DNA from: CAIRDP01 sp037134895
Lineage (GTDB): Bacteria > Bacteroidota > Bacteroidia > Bacteroidales > FEN-979
DNA: 64,000 nucleotides
NCBI GenBank assembly: GCA_037134895.1
Contig: JBAXLI010000001.1
Span: forward strand, 1-64,000
Direction: 5' to 3'
Below, in pieces: positions 42,875 through 52,691 of this stretch. Under the pieces are notes generated by a model that saw only the letters and a program-made list of their open reading frames with translations, did not search any database and was not told where the DNA came from. Position 1 is the first letter of the stretch; each line of letters starts with the position of its first letter. A program made the position numbers and the translations under genes.

Positions 42875-44170
42875 TTGAGTAACTTTGCAGTAAAGAAAAC
42901 GGATGTGGAATCATTTCTGACCATATTATATACCCTGCCTGTTTATCAATGTATCGTGATAGCCTTTCTCCTTTTTATTTCAAGGTCGGAGACAGGTGGT
43001 GCCTCAAGAATCATCTTCGGCGTGTTCTATATTTTCCTCTCGGTATATTTCGGTTTCAACCTTCTATACAGGCTTAAATTATTTTCTGCTATAACCTATC
43101 TTTATTACCCTATCCTACCGGTTATTTTGTGTTTAATACCTGTTTTCTATCTCTATATCCTTTCTGTTACCCGCATCAATTTCAGGTTTACCATCAAGGA
43201 TGCAATCCATTTTCTCCCAGCTGCGGCAATCCTTTTTCTGAACACACCCTTCCTTTTTCTGACATATGCCAAAAAGATCGGGTACCTCTCCTTCACTTTT
43301 GATTTCCAGAAATCCGGCCCATTGATCTTATACCTGCTGATTATCTACATTGTTGTCATTTACGTGGTTGTAAATATTCAATTGATTTTTTATCTAATCC
43401 TTACCATCAAGGAGTACCGCAAACACCTTTCATTGATTGAAAATCATTTTTCAAGTACCGAGCAAATCGATACATCCTGGACCAGGTCGTTTATGATTTC
43501 ATTCCTGATCTTTTTTATTTTCAATAATTTGCTGTATGTCATAGGTTTCAGTCAGTATTGGACCGCAGGTGTCCTCTATACTATCTCGATGCTCGGAATC
43601 ACCTTATTTGCCGGAATGCGGGGGTTAAATCAAAAAGTAATTACGATCAGCGAAATTGAAGAAATTGAATACATCCCCGCCCTCTCGCCAGGTGAAGATG
43701 CATTAAAACCAGGTGAACCGGCAGAAAAAGTCAGAAACGAAAAGACGTTAGCTGTAAAATACCAGGGATCCCCTCTGACTCCAGAACAGAAAAACCAATT
43801 GGCTGCAAAGCTTGAGTCGCTGATGAAGAACGAAAGAGTCTTCACTCAAAGTGACCTTACCATCGACCACCTTGCAGAACGCCTGAACACCAACAGTAAA
43901 TACATCTCCCAAATAATCAATGAGTTTTATCACCAGAATTATTATCATTATATAAATTCTTACAGGATAAACGAGGCTAAATCACTGATGACTGATCCGG
44001 CAAACGATAAGTATTCCATTCTTGGGATTTCCAATATTGCCGGATTTGCTTCCAAATCAACATTCAATACCGCCTTCAAAAAATTTACCGGGATGACACC
44101 CAGTGAATTCAGGAACAATTTTCCGGCTATGAGTTCAAAGGATCAGGACAACGCGGTTGGGGTCCTGTAA
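42875..44170 (+). CDS. Seven-TM membrane-anchored AraC-family regulator
   Basis: About 420-431 residues. Seven predicted membrane spans (roughly residues 19-38, 45-65, 74-100, 108-128, 148-176, 206-226 and 231-248) are followed by a linker with acidic and proline-rich character and a C-terminal AraC-type HTH_18 domain (VFTQSDLTIDHLAERLNTNS, YISQIINEFYHQNYYHYINS, INEAKSLMTDPANDK, GFASKSTFNTAFKKFTGMTP). This architecture occurs in Bacteroidota and couples a membrane input to transcription. No ATG opens the frame: the first start is TTG 42875; GTG at 42905 is an alternative. A TAACTTTG promoter-like octamer at 42880-42887 would lie after the TTG and before the GTG, favouring the GTG. Targets are unknown. 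Confidence 0.85.
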   Translation: MSNFAVKKTDVESFLTILYTLPVYQCIVIAFLLFISRSETGGASRIIFGVFYIFLSVYFGFNLLYRLKLFSAITYLYYPILPVILCLIPVFYLYILSVTRINFRFTIKDAIHFLPAAAILFLNTPFLFLTYAKKIGYLSFTFDFQKSGPLILYLLIIYIVVIYVVVNIQLIFYLILTIKEYRKHLSLIENHFSSTEQIDTSWTRSFMISFLIFFIFNNLLYVIGFSQYWTAGVLYTISMLGITLFAGMRGLNQKVITISEIEEIEYIPALSPGEDALKPGEPAEKVRNEKTLAVKYQGSPLTPEQKNQLAAKLESLMKNERVFTQSDLTIDHLAERLNTNSKYISQIINEFYHQNYYHYINSYRINEAKSLMTDPANDKYSILGISNIAGFASKSTFNTAFKKFTGMTPSEFRNNFPAMSSKDQDNAVGVL

Positions 44171-44483
44171 TTTATCTAAAGAGCTGTAATTCCTACAGAA
44201 TTCAATGCATAAGTTAAATCCATGTTTTCCAGGCGGGTGATCCAACCGTTTTCTGGTCCCTACTTGTCATTTCGAACATTTTCTCAAATTTAATCCATAT
44301 CTTTACTATCAGAAAATGAGAATATTATGATATGGCTCGTGAAATTATACAAGTAAAACGATTCATTATAAGCGTTATACCCAAAAAGCAACGAAAAATG
44401 CAAACAACGTTTTCTTACAACCTAAGAGAGCAGAGATCATCTGCACAATAATATTCCGGACCGGTAGAATTAATGTTAAACTT
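44171..44483 (+). other. Intergenic region with no recognised gene
   Basis: A 313-base AT-rich stretch between the AraC regulator and the hybrid kinase. It holds no frame with coding features, no clear terminator hairpin and no exact TAnnTTTG element; the promoter of the kinase presumably lies within it. Confidence 0.5.
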
Positions 44484-47400
44484 ATGAAGCACCAAGAAAA
44501 GACAAAAGAAGAACTTGTTATTGAATTAGATGAGTTACATAAGGCATTTGATGCGCTTAAGCGATCAAATCTTCAGATAGAATCTGAGAAATTGAAATTT
44601 GTTGAGTTGTACGATTTTGCACCATCGGGCTATTTTTCGTTGTCGAAAGAAGGAAAGATCCTCCAGCTAAACTTAAGAGGAGCGGAAATTATCGGGAGTG
44701 ATCGATCTGAATTAATAAACAAGTCGTTCGGTTTTTTTGTTTCAGATGATACAAAACAAGAATTCGATGTATTCCTCACAAAAGCATTCAGCACGAAAGA
44801 CAAAGAATCATGTGAAGTAAAGCTGTTGACAAAAGATGAATTGTCAATATACATCCACATTTCAGGTATTGCAACCGAAGACAGAGAAGAATGCCATCTG
44901 ATCGTGGTTGATATTACCGAACGTAAACACTCCCAGAAGATATTGAGGGAAAGCGAAGAAAAATACCGCAAAATATTCGAAAGTATTCATGATGCATATT
45001 ACGAATCAACAATTGATGGCACTATTCTTGAAATCAGTCCTTCCATAGAAATTATTTCGAAAGGACAATATACCCGGGATGAGCTTATCGGGAAGTCGCT
45101 TGTCGCATTTTATGAAAACCAGGAAGACCGGATTTCCTTTTTTTCGGAAATCGAAAAACGGGGAAGCGTGACCGATTATGAATTGTCTTTACGAAACAAA
45201 GATGGTGCAGTTTTATCAATTGCGATTTCATCAACTCTTATATATGATGCCAACGGCAGGCCATATAGAATAACCGGGACCATTCGCGATATCACCGATA
45301 GAAAGAATTATGAAAGAGAAATACAGAATAAAACGACTCTTTTATCAAATCTTATCATCAACCTGCAGGAAGGTATATTGCTTGAGAGTGCAAACAGGAA
45401 AATTTTATTGACCAACGAGCTTTTTTGCGAAATGTTTGGCATCCAGGTACCAGCCCAGGCTCTCATCGGTGCGGATTGCTCAGAATCGGCGGAGCAGAGT
45501 AAAATCTATTTCAAAAATCCTGAAAAATTTGTTGCTGATATCAGCCGGATACTGGCAGACAAGGTTGCAGTATTCAATGAGGAACTGGCATTGGTGGATG
45601 GACGGCATTTTGAAAGAGATTATATTCCAACATATAGCAATAATGAATACACAGGCCATTTATGGAAATACAGGGATGTCACTGATAGCAAACTTGCGGA
45701 AGACGAAATTCGCAAACTAAATGTAAGCCTTGCGCTTACTGTCGATGAAAGGACAGCCCAGCTGGCTTTAACCAATGAACATCTGAAACTTGAATATGAA
45801 GCCAGGAACAAGGCAGCAGAAGCATTGGAGGAAGCTCTTAACACGCTTCATAAGATTGCCGACCGTGTTCCGGGTGTTGTATACCAGTATAGGCTGCACC
45901 CTGATGGCAGCTCCTGCTTCCCCTATGCCAGTGAAGGTATCCGTGAGATTTACAGTGTTAGTCCGGAAGATGTAACAAAGGATGCTTCAACTGTATTCTC
46001 TAGGATTCACCCTGATGACATCGGGGCGGTGGTAGAAACGATACAGCTTTCGGCGAAGGATCTCACAATCTGGAACCATGAGTATCGCGTGAAATTTGAG
46101 AATGGAGATGTTCGCTGGTTATCAGGCAATGCAGCACCGCAGCGCGAGGCCGACGGTACCGTGCTATGGCACGGATTTATTAAAGATATCACCGAACGCA
46201 AACAGACAGAAGAACAGCTGAAACAAGTTTCGGCCCGACTAAAATTAGCGGCACGTGCCGGAGGAGTGGGGGTGTGGGATTATGATCTTGTCGGCAATAT
46301 CCTGGTGTGGGATGCCCAGATGTTTTCTCTTTACGGACTGCAGGAGAAGGATTTCAGCGGAGCCTATGAGGCCTGGCAGAAAGGGCTCCATCCTGACGAC
46401 CGCCAACGGGGCGATGCAGAAATCAGGATGGCAATTGAGGGTGAAAAGGAGTTCGATACCGAATTCAGGGTGGTCCGGCCTGATGGAACTATCAGGAATA
46501 TAAGGGCGCTTGCTATCGTTCAGCGTGATGACGCCGGAACACCCTTGCACATGATTGGTACAAACTGGGATATCACGGATGAGAAGAAAGTAGAAACATT
46601 ATTGGATCAGACCCGGTATAATTATGAAACTTTTTTCAATACTATTGATGACTTCCTTTTTGTTCTCGACGAACAGGGAAACATGATTCATACCAATTCC
46701 ACAGTTACAAAAAGACTTGAATATTCAACACCGGAACTTTTCGGAAAATCCGTACTAATCGTCCGGCCGAACGCCGTGAAGAAGCCGGCAGAATAGTAGG
46801 CGAAATGCTTGCAGGGACGGCTGATTATTGTCCGGTTCCACTGATCACCAGATCGGGAAATTATATACCCGTGGAAACAAGGGTTAAGACTGGCTTATGG
46901 GATGGTAATCCTGCGATTTTCGGAGTAAGTAAGGATATTTCAAAAATCAAGCTTTCGGAAGAGAAGTTTTCCAAAGCTTTTCAGTCAAACTCGGCCCTGA
47001 TGGCTATATCAGGTTTAGATGGAAGGTTTATTGATATTAATAATTCATTTCTGAATAAATTAGGCTTTATTCGCGAGGAAGTCGTTGGGAAAAGTTCAAT
47101 TGAACTTAAACTTTTTACAGATTCCCTGCTGAGAACCTCAATACTTGAAAAACTAAGTCAGAATATTCCGGTCAGAGAAATTGAAGTTGAGGTTACAAGA
47201 AAAGACGGTTCCACAATGATCGGATTGTTTTCGGCCGAGACCATATACATAGGGCAGGAGTTGTGTTTATTGACAATAATGATTGATATCACTGAGCGGA
47301 AGCTTGCAGAAGCGGAAATCATCAATGCAAGAAATGAAGCGGAAAAGGCAAATGTAGCAAAGAGTGAATTCCTTTCACGTATGAGCCATGAGCTGAGGAC

Positions 47401-48499
47401 CCCGATGAATTCAATTCTGGGCTTTGCACAACTGATGCAGATGGGCCAGCTGAACCCTGGTCAAAAAAAAGGGGTTAATCATATTTTAGCAAGCGGAACT
47501 CATTTGCTGCAATTAATCAATGAAGTTCTGGACATTTCGCGGATTGAAGCGGGTCGTATAACCCTTTCCCTGGAACCGGTTCAGCTAAGTATTATTATAG
47601 GGGAGATGATCGATATTGTACACCCGAACACAGTAATGCGTAATCTTAAAACAGAATTAGTATCATCACCCGGTAACCAGCTTTTTGTAAAAGCCGATAT
47701 TCAGCGGTTAAAACAGGTATTACTTAATCTGATAAACAATGCAGTTAAGTATAACCGTGAAGGAGGATCTGTAATTATACAAACTGTTTTACAGGAAGCG
47801 ATACCTGATTGCATCCCGGCAGTAAGGATTTCAGTAAGTGATATGGGACCCGGGATCAGTGCGGAGGACCTGGGAAAGCTATTTCATCCTTTCGAAAGGA
47901 TAGGTGCTGAAAAATCTGAAACTGAAGGCACAGGGCTCGGGCTTACTGTTGTGAAAAAATTGATGGATGCTATGGGTGGGAGGGTAGGTGTGGAAAGTAT
48001 CCCGGGGGAAGGAAGTACCTTCTGGATTGAGCTGCCGCTGGCTGAAAGTCAGAAAACCTTGAGTTCAAGGTCAAATGAAACTGCGAAAACTGAATCGGGC
48101 ATCACCGAAAAAGCCGCAACCATTTTATACATTGAGGATAACATCTCCAATGCGGAGCTGGTGGAAGAAATTCTTAAGAATCAGCGCCCGGCTATACGTT
48201 TAATCACTTCCGTTTCGGGAAAACAAGCTGTGAATCTGGCAATTGATTACGCTCCTGATCTGATATTGCTCGATCTGGATCTTCCCGACATGCATGGGAG
48301 CAAAGTATTGGCAAAACTACAGGCAAATTCAAAGACTTGCAATATCCCCGTCGTCATAATCAGCGCTGATGCCATGCCTCAGCAAGTTGAGAATTTAATG
48401 CTGGCAGGTGCCAGAGATTATTTAACCAAGCCACTTGAAATAATCAGTTTTTTGCTGATGGTAGATGAGTGGGTAGGCAATGGAAATACAGATAAATGA
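44484..48499 (+). pseudogene. Multi-PAS hybrid histidine kinase split by a frameshift
   Basis: Two frames together encode one hybrid kinase of about 1,339 residues. Frame one (44484-46796) starts with a coiled-coil-like segment and carries about five PAS domains, each closed by D-I-T-E/D-R-K (for example VVDITERKHSQK, DITDRKNYE, DITERKQTEEQ), then a sixth PAS broken after FGKSVLIV near 46755. Frame two (from 46805, but coherent back to about 46763 as RPAERREEAGRIVGEMLAGT) completes that PAS, adds another, then HisKA (FLSRMSHELRTPMNS, phospho-His195 of that piece), HATPase (INNAVKYN, GTGLGLTVVKKLMD) and a receiver domain (LILLDLDLPDMHG). A small deletion of one or four bases near 46763 explains the break. 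A restart at 46805 could make a truncated kinase. It is followed seven bases later by a second hybrid kinase. Confidence 0.85.
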
Positions 48500-48506
48500 A
48501 TGATCT

Positions 48507-50129
48507 ATGATTAATTCATGGTTGAAAAATTCGAACATCCTTATTGTGGATGACAAGGAAGCCAACGTTGATATTCTTGTTGGCTTACTCGAGATGCAGG
48601 GTTATACAAATATTAAAACAACTACGGACCCAAGGCTGGTACAAGGACTTTTCAATTCGTTCAAACCTGATATTCTCCTGCTTGATCTGTTAATGCCTCA
48701 CCTTAACGGTTTTGAGGTGATGGAGGAATTGAGGGGTATGATACCACAGGGAACGTATTTCCCCATACTGGTTCTTACTGCGGATATGACTACCGAGACC
48801 AAACAACGGGCCCTGTCGGCCGGAGCGAATGATTTTCTGGTAAAGCCATTTGACCTCATTGAGGCCGGACTGAGAATCAGGATCCTGCTTGAAGCACGTT
48901 ACATGCATCAGCAGCTTGAAAATCAAAATCATATTTTGGAAGAAAAGGTCATTGAGCGCACTATTGAAGTTGAGAAGAAAAACCTTGAGCTTGTTGCCGC
49001 TAAGGAAAAAGCCGAAGCCAGCGACCGTCTGAAAACGGCTTTCATGCAAAACATCTCTCATGAAGTACGTACGCCTCTGAACGGGATCCTTGGCTTTGGT
49101 GCATTCCTGACCGAGCCAGACCTGACTGATGCAGAGAAGACTCAATTTTTATCATTGCTTAAAGCCTCAAGTGAACGTTTGGTAAATACCATCACTGATT
49201 ATATGGATATATCGTTGATCGTATCCGGCTCCATCGAAGTCAATCGCAAAGCTGTTATAATCAATAAGGTGCTGATAAATTTAAAGGATAATTTTCAATC
49301 TTTTTGCGAGATAAAGAAACTCGGGTTTTCCCTTTCAATTCCTGCAGATACAGAAGATTTCAGCATACAGACAGATCCCGAATTATTCAGAAAAATCATT
49401 TACCATTTACTTGACAATGCTGTTAAATTTACTCAAAAAGGCGGCATCACCCTGGGATATTCTGTACATACGGAGAACATTGATTTTTTTATTAGAGACA
49501 CGGGTATAGGTATTGAAAAAGAGGCGCAGGAACGAATATTTGAAAGTTTTATGCAGGAAAATATTGCCAATACGCGCGGTCATGAAGGCAGTGGATTAGG
49601 CTTGTCGATCATCAAAGGGCTTACAAAGTTACTGGGAGGAGAAATCAGCCTGGAATCTGAAAAAGGTGAAGGAACCACAGTTCTGTTTTCACTTCCCAAT
49701 AAACCCGGCATCCCCGAGAATGTTGAGAACAGTAAGCCAGTGAAAAAGTATGCTCAGTTTAAACTCCCTGTAATCCTTATTGCTGAGGATGAATTTACGC
49801 ACAGGTTATACCTGGAATCGTTTTTAAAAAAGCATACATCAGCAATATTCCAGGCAAAAAACGGCAAAGAAGCGGTGGATATTTGCCGTGAACATCCAGA
49901 GATATCATTGGTGCTTATGGATATTAAAATGCCTTTAATGAATGGCTTTGAAGCTACCAGGGAAATAAGGTTATTTCGGAAAGATATTCCAATCATTGCC
50001 ATCACTGCTCATGCGATGACAGGTGACGAGAAAAAGGCATTTGACGCAGGTTGTGATGGTTTTATAGCCAAGCCGGTGAGTAGTGAAGCGTTACTTGAAG
50101 AATTGAAAAATTTTGGAATTTTTAGTTAA
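48507..50129 (+). CDS. REC-HisKA-HATPase-REC hybrid histidine kinase
   Basis: A 540-residue soluble phosphorelay protein: N-terminal receiver (ILIVDDKEANVDILVGLLEM, phosphoacceptor Asp60 in PDILLLDLLMP, KPFD), a coiled coil (QQLENQNHILEEKVIERT), HisKA with His185 in QNISHEVRTPLNG, HATPase with LLDNAVKFTQKGG, DTGIGIEKE and GSGLGLSIIKGL, and a C-terminal receiver with Asp472 in LVLMDIKMPLMNG and the Lys in IAKPVS. It lacks membrane spans, so its input is probably the N-terminal receiver, fed by another kinase. The start is seven bases after the stop of the multi-PAS kinase, indicating a shared transcript and a sensor-to-kinase phosphorelay. The organism may now depend on this kinase alone if its partner is inactive. 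Confidence 0.92.
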   Translation: MINSWLKNSNILIVDDKEANVDILVGLLEMQGYTNIKTTTDPRLVQGLFNSFKPDILLLDLLMPHLNGFEVMEELRGMIPQGTYFPILVLTADMTTETKQRALSAGANDFLVKPFDLIEAGLRIRILLEARYMHQQLENQNHILEEKVIERTIEVEKKNLELVAAKEKAEASDRLKTAFMQNISHEVRTPLNGILGFGAFLTEPDLTDAEKTQFLSLLKASSERLVNTITDYMDISLIVSGSIEVNRKAVIINKVLINLKDNFQSFCEIKKLGFSLSIPADTEDFSIQTDPELFRKIIYHLLDNAVKFTQKGGITLGYSVHTENIDFFIRDTGIGIEKEAQERIFESFMQENIANTRGHEGSGLGLSIIKGLTKLLGGEISLESEKGEGTTVLFSLPNKPGIPENVENSKPVKKYAQFKLPVILIAEDEFTHRLYLESFLKKHTSAIFQAKNGKEAVDICREHPEISLVLMDIKMPLMNGFEATREIRLFRKDIPIIAITAHAMTGDEKKAFDAGCDGFIAKPVSSEALLEELKNFGIFS

Positions 50130-50261
50130 TCCTCCTTATACCTCCCGGGGGTTAGACCTCCTGGTCTGTGATGCCATAAGTGTCATATTTTGCATGTCAA
50201 ATTAATTTTCTTCAAACAGCTTTTTCTCTGCCTTTACGATGACCAACTTAACATTTTTATC

Positions 50262-50504
50262 ATGAAAAAATTCCTTAACGAAAAAGGCATTGCTGCAATC
50301 ACAGCGTACGCCAATATCAAACAGTCTAATATCAAATCGCGCGAAGCTTTCATGGTCATCGCTGATTCGCTGCAGGTGGATGCCCTGGTGGCCTTTTCTG
50401 TTAACGGAACGCTGGAAGATGGCACCGACAAGCTGGCCTACACTTTCGCGAAATCCACTGTGAAAGCCATGATCAAGGATGGTATGTTTGTAACGAAGAA
50501 GTGA
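50262..50504 (+). CDS. Small hypothetical protein
   Basis: An 80-residue protein starting at MKKFLNEKGI (ATG 50262; the frame opens at 50190 without support). Predicted alpha/beta, mixed charge, with no signal peptide or cysteine. Composition and codon use look like a genuine gene. I do not recognise a family. It stands alone, 132 bases after the phosphorelay kinase and 238 bases before the next gene. Confidence 0.55.
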   Translation: MKKFLNEKGIAAITAYANIKQSNIKSREAFMVIADSLQVDALVAFSVNGTLEDGTDKLAYTFAKSTVKAMIKDGMFVTKK

Positions 50505-50742
50505 TTTTTTCCGGATCAGATTCTTCTTTAATCAATTAATAAAGCTCTACAGCCAGAAATGTATTTCATATTTCCGGCAAAAACCCAGACAGGCAAGTAG
50601 TGATTTAGTAATTTCTGCTGTTTCTTCCTTTTCCTTTTAGCAAATTTTGGATTTATCGCAACATCAACGAATGGTGTTTCGAAGAATAATTTTGATCCGT
50701 TTCCAGCGGGAGATATATTTGTCCGACACTAAAACCATAATT

Positions 50743-51963
50743 ATGAAAAAAGTATTCATTCTTTTCATTGCATTGCTGGCATTAAGCGATGCAAGAGCAC
50801 AGTGGTTCAAGCAGAATTCAGGAACGACCAAAACCCTGGGTTCTGTTAGTTTTACCGATCAGAATACAGGCCATGTTGTCGGCAGCAACGGAATAATATT
50901 AAGCACAATTAATGGCGGAGATATTTGGACAAGTCAGCCTTCGGGTACTTCATCCACCCTTTATTCAGTTTTTTTTACCGACGTGGATACCGGTTATATT
51001 ACAGGCGATGGAGGAAAAATACTTAAAACGGTCAATGGTGGAGTCAGCTGGACAAGCCAGACTTCTGGAACAAACCTGGCATTATCGTCGGTTCATTTTA
51101 CAGATGCTTATCATGGCCATGCAGTCGGGGGCACAAACGGGTATTCTGCCATTGTGAAAACTGCGAATGGCGGAGTCAGCTGGACAACACAATACTCAGG
51201 AGTGCAGGCCCAACTGAGTTCTGTGTTTTTTACAAGTGAATTAACCGGTTTTGCGGTAGGGGTAGATTTGAACTATTATTGTACGATTATTAAGACAACC
51301 AACGGAGGGTCCAGTTGGGCGCATCAGAATTTCGGATCCCAGTACAGTCTTCTGAATTCTGTCTATTTTGCAACTCCTGATATAGGATATGCTGTGGGTT
51401 TCAGCATGATCACAAATAAAGGGATAATCATTAAAACTACGAATGCCGGGGCAACATGGACACTTAAATCCTCCGAATATTTTCCGGAATTGTATTCTGT
51501 TTATTTCGCGGATGCCACAACAGGCTTTGTGGTGGGGGAGGGTGGCAAAATAATTAAAACTATTGATGGCGGAAATACCTGGATGGTTTTACAAACTGGG
51601 ACTTCCAATAATCTTTGGCTGGTTTATTTTGTTGACCAGAATACAGGTTATACCGTTGGAGACGCCGGCACCATACTCAAAACTACGAATGGCGGGGGGT
51701 ATGCGGTTGGGGTTGATGACCTGGATGAAGCATCAAACCAGTTGAAAATATACCCCATTCCCGCCTCTACTGAAATCACTATTGAAGCATCGGCAGAACA
51801 GGGAAAATTATCCATTTTTGACTGTCAAAGTCAGGAAGTCATTACCCGGCAGATCACAGGACAAAAAGTCAGGATTGATATAAGTAACCTTAAAGCCGGC
51901 ATTTACTTTGTGTTTCTCAATGGTGATAACTATTTTGCAAAGGGGAAATTCATTAAGCAATAG
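50743..51963 (+). CDS. T9SS-exported YCF48-repeat protein
   Basis: A 406-residue secreted protein starting at ATG 50743 (MKKVFILFIALLALSDARAQ), which gives a signal peptide; the frame opens at 50647. Six full YCF48-type blades and a partial seventh follow, marked by NGGDIWTSQ, NGGVSWTSQ, NGGVSWTTQ, NGGSSWAHQ, NAGATWTLK, DGGNTWMVL and a last TNGGG, consistent with one seven-bladed propeller. The T9SS tail begins LKIYPIPASTEITIEA, with YPIP in place of YPNP. It is related to the fourteen-repeat protein at 33646, which may have arisen by blade duplication. The stop is TAG and a terminator follows at 52034. Confidence 0.87.
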   Translation: MKKVFILFIALLALSDARAQWFKQNSGTTKTLGSVSFTDQNTGHVVGSNGIILSTINGGDIWTSQPSGTSSTLYSVFFTDVDTGYITGDGGKILKTVNGGVSWTSQTSGTNLALSSVHFTDAYHGHAVGGTNGYSAIVKTANGGVSWTTQYSGVQAQLSSVFFTSELTGFAVGVDLNYYCTIIKTTNGGSSWAHQNFGSQYSLLNSVYFATPDIGYAVGFSMITNKGIIIKTTNAGATWTLKSSEYFPELYSVYFADATTGFVVGEGGKIIKTIDGGNTWMVLQTGTSNNLWLVYFVDQNTGYTVGDAGTILKTTNGGGYAVGVDDLDEASNQLKIYPIPASTEITIEASAEQGKLSIFDCQSQEVITRQITGQKVRIDISNLKAGIYFVFLNGDNYFAKGKFIKQ

Positions 51964-52033
51964 ACTCCAGCTTGCTCGGTTAATCCTAAAGGTTAAACCC
52001 CTTTTCTCAGGGAAAGAACCGGATATTAATAAA

Positions 52034-52070
52034 AAACGCCTGAACGAATAAAGTGTCAGGCGTTTATTTT
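52034..52070. terminator. Bidirectional rho-independent terminator between convergent genes
   Basis: Ten-base stem AAACGCCTGA (52034-52043) / TCAGGCGTTT (52056-52065), 12-base loop, T-rich on the plus strand and A-rich upstream for the minus strand. It lies between the stops of the YCF48 gene and the 145-residue gene. Confidence 0.85.
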
Positions 52071-52084
52071 GTATAGAATTTTCG

Positions 52085-52522
52085 TCACTTGTAAACAATC
52101 TCGTGTAGCAGTTTCCCCCCGAAGACTGTGCGCATACTCAACCTGTTCTCATTCAGTTTTTTCTGCATATCTTCATTACCCACAACCTTTTTCTGTATTT
52201 CATCCCATTTGGCTTCCTGTCCGTCGAGACTTGCCATGTTCTTGTATTCGACCAGAAGCAGGATGTCCCAGTCTTCAGGATTTGCAGCGCTACCCGACAG
52301 AACCTTGTATGACAGGATCAGTCCCTGCTTGACAGCTTCATCATGAACAGCGATCCATGTTGATTTTAATTGAGTAAGATATTCTTTACTCATGTTTGCA
52401 TTGGTTTTAATCAGGCCTACACTCCATACGGAGCCATTCTTATATGGTTTATCCTGTGCGAAAGTACTGCTTGCCAGGGCGATGGTGATCACCGTCAGCA
52501 TTATATATACGATCTTTTGCAT
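52085..52522 (-). CDS. Secreted hypothetical protein
   Basis: A 145-residue protein with signal peptide (residues 1-22, SSTFAQ) and a mature part resembling a dimeric alpha/beta-barrel-type small domain (YKNGSVWSVGLIKTNANMSK, DWDILLLVEYKNMASLDGQE, LLHEIVYK). Similar secreted proteins are common in Bacteroidota but have no assigned function to my knowledge. It has its own upstream promoter at 52608-52641 and shares a bidirectional terminator with the convergent YCF48 gene. Confidence 0.75.
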   Translation of the reverse strand: MQKIVYIMLTVITIALASSTFAQDKPYKNGSVWSVGLIKTNANMSKEYLTQLKSTWIAVHDEAVKQGLILSYKVLSGSAANPEDWDILLLVEYKNMASLDGQEAKWDEIQKKVVGNEDMQKKLNENRLSMRTVFGGKLLHEIVYK

Positions 52523-52607
52523 GTTATCTGAATTTTTGGTTAAGGCTGTTATTGCTTAATGATTCCGGAAAACAACCTGTAATCCCGGGAGGTTTTTTAT
52601 TACACCG

Positions 52608-52641
52608 CAAATATACAATGGATTGTTTGGAATTAGTCAAA
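52608..52641 (-). promoter_or_regulatory. Bacteroidota-type promoter for the secreted 145-residue protein
   Basis: On the minus strand a TTTG at 52638-52641 is followed after 22 bases by an exact TATATTTG (52608-52615), matching the -33 TTTG and -7 TAnnTTTG consensus. The predicted transcript start near 52600 leaves a leader of about 78 bases before the ATG at 52522. Confidence 0.55.
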
Positions 52642-52691
52642 ATAAAAATAATATTATTAAACCTTTATAGGTATAAATATCAAAGAGGCCT

